In this document: in pieces, positions 1-3,928 of the stretch
How the letters are laid out: each line of letters starts with the position of its first letter
How positions within the stretch are numbered: the stretch's first letter is position 1
DNA from: Candidatus Levybacteria bacterium RIFCSPLOWO2_01_FULL_39_10
GTDB lineage: Bacteria > Patescibacteriota > Microgenomatia > Levybacterales > UBA12049
Direction: 5' to 3'
Length of the DNA: 5,822 nucleotides
Assembly (NCBI GenBank): GCA_001782515.1
Contig: MFOV01000012.1
Location: forward strand, 1 to 5,822
Translations under genes and position numbers: made by a program
Notes under the pieces: generated by a model
The model's input: only the letters and a program-made list of their open reading frames with translations
What the model was told of the DNA's origin: nothing
Databases searched by the model: none

Positions 1-154
1 TTATTACGATGCACGCATTTGCGATCCCCTGCGCGTCTTTCTCCCATACTTTTGCCATTGATTGAAAGTCGCGATTTCTGAAATACTCCACAACCGCGAT
101 TATTATCGACGGAATCGAGAGAATCGCCAGAATATTTGCCACTGATTCAAGCAT
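1..154 (-). CDS. Partial membrane-anchored protein of unknown function (N-terminus only)
   Basis: The first 51 codons are visible and the gene runs off the left edge. The protein begins MLESVANILAILSIPSII and has one hydrophobic segment at about residues 5-23, then a charged stretch (EYFRNRD, then a helical region with KVWEKDAQG). This suggests an N-terminal membrane anchor with a cytoplasmic remainder. The start is well supported: AGGAGG at 161-166 lies six bases upstream of the ATG. The start overlaps the last 8 bases of the serine recombinase gene, so the two are probably co-transcribed and translationally coupled. I do not recognise the family. Holin-like and anchored accessory proteins are possible, but nothing visible decides between them. 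Confidence 0.75.
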   Translation of the reverse strand, partial: MLESVANILAILSIPSIIIAVVEYFRNRDFQSMAKVWEKDAQGIANACIVI

Positions 155-950
155 ATTTCACCTCCTGTTTTGTCCAGAAAGGGTTCACTTCCTGGACATC
201 AACATTGAGAATTGACCGATGTGACGCGATAAATTGATCATCTTTGAATTTCACAACTCCTTTGAGTGTTTGATTGTGGAGAATGTAATGAACTGTTGAA
301 GCATTCCATTTTGGTGAAGCACCAACTGTGGGTTTGTGCATCTCATTGAGTAGTTCTGCTATACTTCTGTAAGACTTAGTGTTTCGACCTCGTCCTCTCA
401 ACTCTCGAATCAGCTTGTATGTTTTGAGTCCTTCGTCGTCCACAGTCAGACCATTCTTACCTGCTTTGAAGCCTACAGGCGGTCTGCCGATATGCTTACC
501 TCCTTGTGCGATGTTTTTGAGAGTGTCACGGGTTCTTTCTGCTATCGTGTCTCGTTCCCATTGAGCAACAGTACCCAGAAGGTTGAGTACCAATCGCCCG
601 TTTGCTGTATGAGTGTTGAATGATTCAGTGACGCTTGTAAATGCTAAGCCTTGCTTCTCAAGAAGCTCCACAAAGTCGATAAGGTGCTTCAGACGCCTGG
701 TAAGTCGATCAATCTTGTACACCAGAAGGGAAGTGTAGTCTGATTCTTTTATATCTTCGAAGAATTCCTGGAGTGCGGGTCTTTGAATGTTAGTAGCTGA
801 GTAGCCTCTGTCCTCATAAATCTTGCAGAGTTCCCATCCCTGGGACTTTGCAAAAGCTCTGATGGAGTCTGCTTGCATTTTCAGACTTGCCCCATCTTGA
901 GCTTGCTCCTCTGTAGAAACTCGTATGTAGCCTACAACTCGCTGGTTCAT
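147..950 (-). CDS. Serine recombinase (resolvase/invertase family), medium length, integrase candidate
   Basis: Site-specific DNA recombinase that would cut and rejoin DNA through a phosphoserine link, probably to integrate or excise the element. The product is 267 residues from the chosen ATG. The resolvase domain (about 4-145) opens with GYIRVSTEEQ, whose Ser12 is the predicted nucleophile with Arg10. KIDRLTRR supplies Asp81, Arg82 and Arg85 of the active site. A short recombinase domain follows (about 155-250; GRPPVGF, a helix ending in AELLNE, then WNASTVHYILHN and KGVV). The cysteine-rich zinc ribbon and long coiled coil of large serine integrases are missing, so the protein is far shorter than the usual 450-550 residues. 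The frame also offers a GTG at 995, but that stretch lies in promoter-like DNA and the family normally begins just before the YIRVS strand. Neither start has a clear Shine-Dalgarno site. Confidence 0.9.
   Translation of the reverse strand: MNQRVVGYIRVSTEEQAQDGASLKMQADSIRAFAKSQGWELCKIYEDRGYSATNIQRPALQEFFEDIKESDYTSLLVYKIDRLTRRLKHLIDFVELLEKQGLAFTSVTESFNTHTANGRLVLNLLGTVAQWERDTIAERTRDTLKNIAQGGKHIGRPPVGFKAGKNGLTVDDEGLKTYKLIRELRGRGRNTKSYRSIAELLNEMHKPTVGASPKWNASTVHYILHNQTLKGVVKFKDDQFIASHRSILNVDVQEVNPFWTKQEVKYA
161..166 (-). promoter_or_regulatory. Strong ribosome binding site of the left-edge gene
   Basis: AGGAGG on the minus strand lies six bases before the ATG at 154, inside the 3' end of the recombinase gene. 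It fixes the start of the partial gene and shows that it is really translated. Confidence 0.8.
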
Positions 951-985
951 ATCGTTATTTATTTCGTGACTCTTTGTCTCACCAT

Positions 986-1014
986 AAAGTATCACTTACA
1001 GGTTTCGATGTCAA
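986..1014 (-). promoter_or_regulatory. Promoter of the recombinase gene
   Basis: On the minus strand a perfect TTGACA (1009-1014) is followed after 17 bases by TACTTT (986-991), which is preceded by TGA and so forms an extended -10 element. The -35 box overlaps the stop codon of the initiator gene. Predicted transcription starts near 979, downstream of the alternative GTG at 995 and upstream of the ATG at 950, which supports the shorter recombinase. The hexamer itself matches TATAAT at only three positions. Confidence 0.5.
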
Positions 1015-2036
1015 GGACTCAGTAAGTTAATACATTTGAGACATAATGAAATTTCATTTTGACCTGAAAGTTTTACCTTCAAGTTCCCAAATTCTGCAGG
1101 GTGATCTTTCAAACGATTTGATAAATACACATTACTGAAAATTTCACGCCAGTTGTCCAAAAAGATCTTCGAATAATCGACAATTTCTTCACTGATTCCC
1201 GTCTTACCACAGACATCGCACTTTCTTTGAGAATTTTCATCATAACCACGCACTTCAGCTTTTCTTCTTGCTTTGAATTCTTTATTACTCTCTAAGATCG
1301 ATGGGATCTCTGCAGCCGATTTGAATTCCATCTCTGGTACAACTTCTCTCTCATTCTCAACTGTCTTTGAGAAGTAAGACTTCAAGTTCGAGATTCTTTG
1401 ACCATTCTCAATCACTTGCTTGATTGAGTGGGCTGCGTGTAAAAGATCTTTATTCTGGTACTTCTCAATGACTCGGATCAAGAACTCGTCATTCAACTGA
1501 GGTAATAATTCCCTTATCTGTAAAATCAATTCCTGATGATCATTACTTATCTGATTATTACTTGACTGATTGATACTCATAGCCTTGTTCGAGGCAGATT
1601 GAGAGCCTCGTATGAGGCTGATTGAGGGGCTCATTTGAGGCTCTTTGATAGAGTCATTCTGCCTTGTATGAGATAGATTGACTTTATCATTCTGCCTTGT
1701 ACGAGGCTGATTGACGTTTGCGTTCTTTCTCTCGATAAAACGATAAAGATCGTATCTGTTTGTGCCACCAAAACCCTTCTTCTTCCAATCGCGTATCAAT
1801 CCTTTGCCCCTGAGACGATCAAGCCACTTCTTCACAGTTGAAATTGAGTTCTCAGAATACCCCATTTCGATTGCAATTCTCTTGTGACCAGGGAACACAT
1901 TCTCGCCATAAGAGAGAAGAATATTGTACAAAGCCTTCTCTTGAGGTTTCAACTTCGCCGATCTTACTACCCGTTCGGATGTTATGACGGGGTAGTCTTG
2001 CTGTTGTGTTTTACTCGTTTTGGTATCCTTCATCAT
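1011..2036 (-). CDS. Replication-initiator-like protein: winged HTH, disordered linker, C-terminal zinc-binding motif
   Basis: Likely DNA-binding replication initiator of the element (341 residues). The N-terminal domain (about 18-103) is a helix-turn-helix of the phage replication type (HTH_36-like): KLKPQEKALYNILLSYGE, then HKRIAIEMGYSENSISTVKK, then GLIRDW and the wing ending in NRYDLYRF. Residues 104-165 are a polar, low-complexity linker; the DNA encoding it carries iterons. The C-terminus holds CDVC (Cys273, Cys276) and CLKC (Cys332, Cys335), a probable split zinc site. Two adjacent ATGs are present: AAAGAAAGG (2041-2049) lies four bases before the first (2036) and seven before the second (2033), so the second may be used. 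The gene overlaps the SpoVG-like gene by about 26 bases. The initiator role is inferred from domain type, iterons and context; no helicase or polymerase motif is present. Confidence 0.75.
   Translation of the reverse strand: MMKDTKTSKTQQQDYPVITSERVVRSAKLKPQEKALYNILLSYGENVFPGHKRIAIEMGYSENSISTVKKWLDRLRGKGLIRDWKKKGFGGTNRYDLYRFIERKNANVNQPRTRQNDKVNLSHTRQNDSIKEPQMSPSISLIRGSQSASNKAMSINQSSNNQISNDHQELILQIRELLPQLNDEFLIRVIEKYQNKDLLHAAHSIKQVIENGQRISNLKSYFSKTVENEREVVPEMEFKSAAEIPSILESNKEFKARRKAEVRGYDENSQRKCDVCGKTGISEEIVDYSKIFLDNWREIFSNVYLSNRLKDHPAEFGNLKVKLSGQNEISLCLKCINLLSP
1501..1580. other. AT-rich stretch next to the iterons (possible DNA-unwinding element)
   Basis: My hand count gives 57 A/T of 80 bases (71%), directly beside the first iteron. 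ATTACTT occurs twice and TGATT several times. Iteron origins commonly have an AT-rich melting region on one side. The assignment rests on position and composition only; the stretch also encodes initiator residues of about 153-179. Confidence 0.4.
1582..1715 (+). repeat. Iteron array (four 22-bp units plus one degenerate) within the initiator gene; probable origin
   Basis: Direct repeats lie at 1582-1603, 1605-1626, 1661-1682 and 1694-1715, with a degraded copy at about 1629-1649. Each is a 14-base near-palindrome, GCCTTGTAYGAGGC, followed by TGATTGA and a G or C. By hand the four match this consensus at 20, 21, 19 and 22 of 22 positions. Unit starts are 23, 24, 32 and 33 bases apart, close to two or three helical turns. 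The first, second and last two units are read in three different codon frames, so conservation is at the DNA level and is not a protein repeat. The dyad core suits binding by a dimeric winged-helix protein, most simply the initiator itself, as lambda O binds iterons inside the O gene. Confidence 0.75.
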
Positions 2037-2337
2037 TGATCCTTTCTTTGATCAGATCGCTATACTTCCTCATTACTGCTTCGTGTATTGCTTCTGACAA
2101 CTCATTCGAAGTTGGGTAAAAGTAAAAAAACTGTTGCCCATTCCCCAATTTACGTGTGGGGTAGCTCAATCTGATTCCTCCATCCTCTTTCGAAATAATA
2201 CCGATTGAATCCAATTTGAGACCTGCATACACACAAGATGCAAAGCCGATAAGACCGCCGACCTGTGATAGCCTCTGAAGAAAGAGGATCTTTACTTCGG
2301 AGACTACAGACTGATCTGAGCTACTGCCGTGCTGCAT
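2011..2337 (-). CDS. SpoVG-like nucleic-acid-binding protein
   Basis: This 108-residue protein aligns from memory along its whole core with SpoVG: SEVKILFLQRL corresponds to its first strand, then VYAGLKLDSIGIIS, then GIRLSYPTRKLGNG (SpoVG has a GLFVAMPSKR-type segment here), then FYPTSNELSEAIHEAVMRKY (SpoVG has an HPI segment and a helix ending in a Tyr). SpoVG proteins are small site-specific DNA/RNA-binding regulators. In a mobile element this one may regulate or assist replication, which is inference. AAAGGAG (2343-2349) five bases before the ATG makes the start firm. It overlaps the upstream gene by 34 bases and the downstream initiator by about 26, so the three genes form one tightly coupled unit. 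Confidence 0.75.
   Translation of the reverse strand: MQHGSSSDQSVVSEVKILFLQRLSQVGGLIGFASCVYAGLKLDSIGIISKEDGGIRLSYPTRKLGNGQQFFYFYPTSNELSEAIHEAVMRKYSDLIKERINDEGYQNE
2041..2049 (-). promoter_or_regulatory. Ribosome binding site of the initiator gene
   Basis: AAAGAAAGG on the minus strand inside the 3' end of the SpoVG-like gene. Its spacing is four bases to the ATG at 2036 and seven to the ATG at 2033, favouring the latter. Confidence 0.6.
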
Positions 2338-2594
2338 ATCAACTCCTTTCTTACAAGTTCACTAAGTGAGAAAACTGATCGATAAAACCACGCCCATTGA
2401 CCTGACTTTATGCCTGGTGATTCTTTCTGAAGCGTGTATATCGAGGGAATTTCTTGAGGCAGTACCGAAGGGATCAAATCCGATAAAACACAATACTCAT
2501 AGAACTCGTGAAGGGCGCGTACAAACCGAGATAGAAAGAGTGGGAAGTTTTCAGGAGTAAGATTGTCTGTTACTTTGAAATTGTCGCTGATCAT
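2304..2594 (-). CDS. Hypothetical 96-residue protein, first gene of the replication operon
   Basis: No family recognised. The protein begins MISDNFKVTDNLTPENF and is predicted helical: LFLSRFVRALHEFYEYC is a clear amphipathic helix, followed by a Pro-rich loop (LIPSVLPQEIPS), then GQWAWFYRSVFSLSELVRKEL. There is no signal peptide or certain membrane segment. An in-frame TGA lies two codons before the ATG, so the start cannot be further upstream. No Shine-Dalgarno site precedes the ATG within the usual distance; the nearest AGAGAGG is about 28 bases away, and the start codon lies inside one arm of a long inverted repeat. The 34-base overlap with the SpoVG-like gene and the promoter upstream support it as a real gene. 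It may be an accessory replication or regulatory factor. Confidence 0.65.
   Translation of the reverse strand: MISDNFKVTDNLTPENFPLFLSRFVRALHEFYEYCVLSDLIPSVLPQEIPSIYTLQKESPGIKSGQWAWFYRSVFSLSELVRKELICSTAVAQISL
2343..2350 (-). promoter_or_regulatory. Ribosome binding site of the SpoVG-like gene
   Basis: GAAAGGAG on the minus strand ends five bases before the ATG at 2337 and lies within the preceding 96-residue gene. It marks reinitiation inside an overlapping operon. Confidence 0.75.
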
Positions 2595-2678
2595 AGTTCA
2601 ATAAAATTCGATAAAAAAATCACCTCTCTTGCTGACTCTCTACTGAGAATCTGCTAAATAAGGTGATCAACTATGATC
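2589..2678 (-). promoter_or_regulatory. Structured leader with nested inverted repeats ending at a start codon
   Basis: The RNA made from the promoter at 2688-2717 would begin near 2681 and contain three nested pairings. The outer one joins GATCATAGTT (2669-2678) to AACTATGATC (2589-2598), which includes the ATG of the 96-residue gene. The middle one joins ATCACCT (2661-2667) to AGGTGAT (2619-2625). The inner one is an imperfect hairpin at 2631-2654 with loop AGTA. The outer pairing would hide the start codon; the middle one is followed at once by a run of U. This suggests control by attenuation or start-site masking, or alternatively operator half-sites in DNA. No known riboswitch class is recognised. 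Confidence 0.45.
2613..2667 (-). terminator. Terminator-like hairpin in the leader (possible attenuator)
   Basis: On the minus strand, a 7-bp stem ATCACCT/AGGTGAT encloses an inner 9-pair hairpin (2631-2654, one A-A mismatch and one G-T pair). Its 3' arm is followed directly by six T residues. It lies downstream of a promoter and upstream of the gene, as an attenuator would. The closing stem has only three G-C pairs and a large loop, so termination may be partial or conditional. Confidence 0.4.
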
Positions 2679-2687
2679 TCCAAACTA

Positions 2688-2717
2688 AATATACTGAATT
2701 TCTGTGCTCCTTGTCAA
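2688..2717 (-). promoter_or_regulatory. Strong promoter of the replication operon
   Basis: On the minus strand TTGACA (2712-2717) is followed after 18 bases by TATATT (2688-2693, five of six matches). The -35 box overlaps the stop codon of the terminase small-subunit gene. Transcription should begin near 2681 and serve the 96-residue gene, the SpoVG-like gene and the initiator. Confidence 0.7.
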
Positions 2718-3109
2718 CTACCTCTGGTAATTGCTCTCATTCTTCTGAGAATTTCATCAATCTCCTCTGGGCTTTTGGGCATAGGTGGTATCTCAAACTT
2801 TTCTTTCGGGGCATCATAACCCTTCCACTTACCCACAAGACTCACCCCAGTAAGTGCAATTCCATCGCCATCCTTCGGTTTTGTGATTATCTGCTTGAGC
2901 CTCTTTGCAAGGAATTGACCAGAGAGTCCAGCTTGATCGATCGCAGCCTCAATCTCACGGATTATGTTATCGTTCGTTATCAATCTGTGACCCGCAAGTC
3001 GTGAGTATTCTCCTCCATCACCATATCCTGCAATACAAGCAGCTCTGGTAGCATTCCCACCATTTCGAACATACTCTTTGATGAACTTGCGTTTTCTCAG
3101 ATCCAACAT
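2714..3109 (-). CDS. Terminase small subunit (phage DNA-packaging recognition protein), orphan
   Basis: The N-terminal half matches the Terminase_2 pattern: RKRKFIKEYVRNGGNATRAA, then AGYGDGGEYSRLAGHRLITN, then NIIREIEAAI. This is a helix-turn-helix DNA-binding region at about residues 5-60. In phages the small subunit forms a ring that recognises the packaging site and hands DNA to the large subunit. The C-terminus (KFEIPPMPKSPEEIDEILRRM) resembles the part that contacts the large subunit. No large subunit, portal or capsid gene adjoins it on either side, which is unusual. I chose the ATG at 3109; an in-frame GTG lies three codons upstream at 3118. Neither has a Shine-Dalgarno site: the upstream sequence is a C/T-rich tract. 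It could instead act as a regulator built on the same HTH fold. Confidence 0.8.
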   Translation of the reverse strand: MLDLRKRKFIKEYVRNGGNATRAACIAGYGDGGEYSRLAGHRLITNDNIIREIEAAIDQAGLSGQFLAKRLKQIITKPKDGDGIALTGVSLVGKWKGYDAPKEKFEIPPMPKSPEEIDEILRRMRAITRGS

Positions 3110-3118
3110 ATAAATCAC

Positions 3119-3161
3119 AGGGAGAGAACGGGAGAAGGGAGCACCTACATTTTACTAAACT
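3119..3161. other. Short intergenic gap with a purine/pyrimidine-biased tract
   Basis: The gap between the basic-protein gene and the terminase gene holds a strand-biased run at about 3119-3140 (G/A-rich on plus, C/T-rich on minus). As RNA it gives a pyrimidine-rich leader just before the terminase start, with no Shine-Dalgarno site. No promoter or hairpin is seen. Confidence 0.5.
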
Positions 3162-3275
3162 TTACCTCTTTTTCGGTATAAAGGCTGCAAAGTATTGTCC
3201 TTCTTTGAGGTTGAGACCGCGCTGTGTCTTTTTGCCCGATCTACGCTTTGTATTTCTTTTTACCTTTTGCTTCAT
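3162..3275 (-). CDS. Small, very basic 37-residue protein
   Basis: The protein MKQKVKRNTKRRSGKKTQRG, followed by LNLKEGQYFAAFIPKKR, has 14 Lys/Arg and a single Glu. The start is fixed by GGAAGGAGGA (3281-3290), whose AGGAGG ends six bases before the ATG. A longer version in the same frame (to 3398) is unlikely because it would lie inside the membrane-protein gene and ignore this site. The gene overlaps that gene by 35 bases, so translation is probably coupled. No family recognised. The charge suggests binding to nucleic acid or an acidic surface, but that is inference; the C-terminal QYFAAFIP stretch could form a short strand. Confidence 0.7.
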   Translation of the reverse strand: MKQKVKRNTKRRSGKKTQRGLNLKEGQYFAAFIPKKR

Positions 3276-3558
3276 CAAATTCCTCCTTCCTTGATTGTAG
3301 CTTACCGATGGTAATAAAAGAAAATGTTCCGACTGATAATGTTGCCAGATTGAGAAATACCCCACGTTTGATAACCCAGTCTGACTTTGCTTGATCAATT
3401 TGCATTTCTTTTGAGCTGTAAAAGTATTTATCGTACTTGTCCATCACTTTACCGCCTGGATTTTTCTCTATCTGATCAAGTCTCTGAAAAGTATCAAAAG
3501 TGAAGTATGCACAAAGAATAACTGTTATCAAAACGATTATCGCTTGAATGCTTCTCAT
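3241..3558 (-). CDS. Two-helix membrane protein of unknown function
   Basis: The product is 105 residues with two hydrophobic segments: about 4-22 (IQAIIVLITVILCAYFTF) and 67-85 (GVFLNLATLSVGTFSFITIG). Between them is a soluble loop rich in charged residues (DQIEKNPGGK, then DKYDKYFYSSKEMQ), and the tail is basic (EEFDEAKGKKKYKA). An in-frame TGA eleven codons upstream, with no other start between, makes the ATG at 3558 the only early start. It has no nearby Shine-Dalgarno site, and the terminator T-run abuts it. It is the first gene left of the predicted repressor-controlled promoter, where phage immunity or exclusion proteins are sometimes found. No homologous family comes to mind. Confidence 0.65.
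   Translation of the reverse strand: MRSIQAIIVLITVILCAYFTFDTFQRLDQIEKNPGGKVMDKYDKYFYSSKEMQIDQAKSDWVIKRGVFLNLATLSVGTFSFITIGKLQSRKEEFDEAKGKKKYKA
3281..3290 (-). promoter_or_regulatory. Strong ribosome binding site of the 37-residue gene
   Basis: GGAAGGAGGA on the minus strand sits within the membrane-protein gene, with its AGGAGG six bases from the ATG at 3275. It decides the short start and is the best evidence that this tiny gene is translated. Confidence 0.8.
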
Positions 3559-3598
3559 AAAATAAAAATGGCAGCTCGGATCTTCTCCTCAAGCTGCC
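3559..3598 (-). terminator. Intrinsic terminator just before the membrane-protein start
   Basis: On the minus strand a perfect 7-bp stem GGCAGCT/AGCTGCC (3592-3598 with 3570-3576) with a 15-base loop is followed by ATTTTTATTTT running up to the ATG at 3558. It would stop transcripts from the leftward promoter about 70 bases after their start, and any leftward read-through coming antisense across the XRE gene. The loop contains GAGGAG, too far (about 26 bases) from the ATG to act as a normal ribosome site. Confidence 0.75.
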
Positions 3599-3619
3599 TT
3601 CGGTGTGCCGTCAGGCTGA

Positions 3620-3630
3620 GACATACTGTC
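3620..3630. promoter_or_regulatory. Operator-like dyad O1
   Basis: GACATACTGTC, with perfect GACA/TGTC arms around a 3-base centre. It starts right at the predicted leftward transcription start (about 3631). It shares the flank TGTCTTC with O3 read on the opposite strand. Confidence 0.55.
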
Positions 3631-3637
3631 TTCACAG

Positions 3638-3666
3638 AGCATATCACAAAACGCATCACTCGACAA
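3638..3666 (-). promoter_or_regulatory. Leftward promoter (repressor-controlled candidate)
   Basis: On the minus strand TTGTCG (3661-3666, four of six) is followed after 17 bases by TATGCT (3638-3643, four of six). TGA directly before the hexamer gives an extended -10. The start would be near 3631. Dyad O2 overlaps the -35 box and O1 abuts the start, the arrangement expected for repression by the divergent XRE protein. Confidence 0.55.
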
Positions 3667-3672
3667 GCTGTC
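3662..3672. promoter_or_regulatory. Operator-like dyad O2
   Basis: GACAAGCTGTC, with perfect GACA/TGTC arms. It overlaps the -35 of the leftward promoter and is separated by four bases (CGAA) from O3. Its centre is 42 bp from the centre of O1, about four helical turns. Confidence 0.6.
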
Positions 3673-3676
3673 CGAA

Positions 3677-3687
3677 GACATAGAGTC
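3677..3687. promoter_or_regulatory. Operator-like dyad O3, upstream of the XRE gene
   Basis: GACATAGAGTC matches the classic C-box of restriction-modification control proteins (GACTTATAGTC) at nine of eleven positions. It lies just upstream of a weak rightward -10 candidate (TTTTAT, 3691-3696), a suitable place for autoregulation of the XRE gene. Confidence 0.5.
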
Positions 3688-3711
3688 ACATTTTATGTAC
3701 TTTTGGTAAGT

Positions 3712-3927
3712 ATGGCATACGAAAAGGTGGTGCAAAAGTTCGGGTTACGACTTGCAAAACTTCGAAATGAGTCTGGATTGACTCAAGAAGAATTGGCATT
3801 CAAAGCAGGAGTTGATCGCACCTACATATCACTTCTCGAAAGAGGGTTGCGTAATCCAACCCTGAAGCGACTCTGGAAGATCTCCAGGGTCTTGAAGATG
3901 AGTCTTCCTGACTTAGTGAAATTCTGA
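3712..3927 (+). CDS. XRE-family repressor / control protein, HTH only (71 residues)
   Basis: A stand-alone lambda-Cro/C1-type helix-turn-helix: FGLRLAKLRNESGLTQEELA, then FKAGVDRTYISLLERGLRNP (recognition helix at about 34-44), then TLKRLWKISRVLKMSLPDLV. Such 70-80 residue proteins bind short dyads as dimers; they include phage repressors and the C proteins of restriction-modification systems, and this one has the RTYISLLERG signature common to both. It is the only plus-strand gene here, divergent from the leftward operon and one base from the end of the convergent winged-helix gene. I chose the ATG at 3712 because the family begins shortly before the first helix; upstream codons in the same frame encode operator DNA. 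Its Shine-Dalgarno site is poor, as with leaderless repressor transcripts. No restriction or methylase gene is in view. Confidence 0.85.
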   Translation: MAYEKVVQKFGLRLAKLRNESGLTQEELAFKAGVDRTYISLLERGLRNPTLKRLWKISRVLKMSLPDLVKF

Positions 3928-3928
3928 G

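Noticed and set aside
379..564. Plus-strand frame opposite the recombinase
   Set aside because: Mirror of a conserved gene, with no ribosome site or recognisable protein features.
647..666. Near-palindrome GCTTCTCAAGAAGC in the recombinase gene
   Set aside because: It lies within conserved coding sequence with no T-run or partner repeats; probably chance.
2366..2560. Plus-strand frame opposite the 96-residue gene
   Set aside because: The minus-strand gene has coherent helices and operon overlap; this frame has no supporting signal.
2663..3004. Plus-strand frame of 113 codons opposite the terminase gene
   Set aside because: Antisense to a recognisable family member; composition looks non-coding.
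3276..3398. N-terminal extension of the 37-residue gene to a 78-residue protein
   Set aside because: The extension lies wholly within the membrane-protein gene in another frame and reads as non-native sequence; the AGGAGG site points to the ATG at 3275.
3570..3690. A 30-codon minus-strand frame starting MSSDSLSSDAF and ending in the terminator stem, a possible leader peptide
   Set aside because: No ribosome binding site precedes any of its ATGs, it crosses the promoter, and the frame is also open upstream, so it may be chance. Kept only as a weak idea linked to the attenuator.
3544..3711. N-terminal extension of the XRE protein to 127 residues
   Set aside because: The extra codons cross the terminator, promoter and operator dyads, and the family starts just before its first helix.
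3712..3927. A restriction-modification system controlled by the XRE gene as C protein
   Set aside because: The protein and boxes are compatible, but no methyltransferase or endonuclease gene is present in the window.
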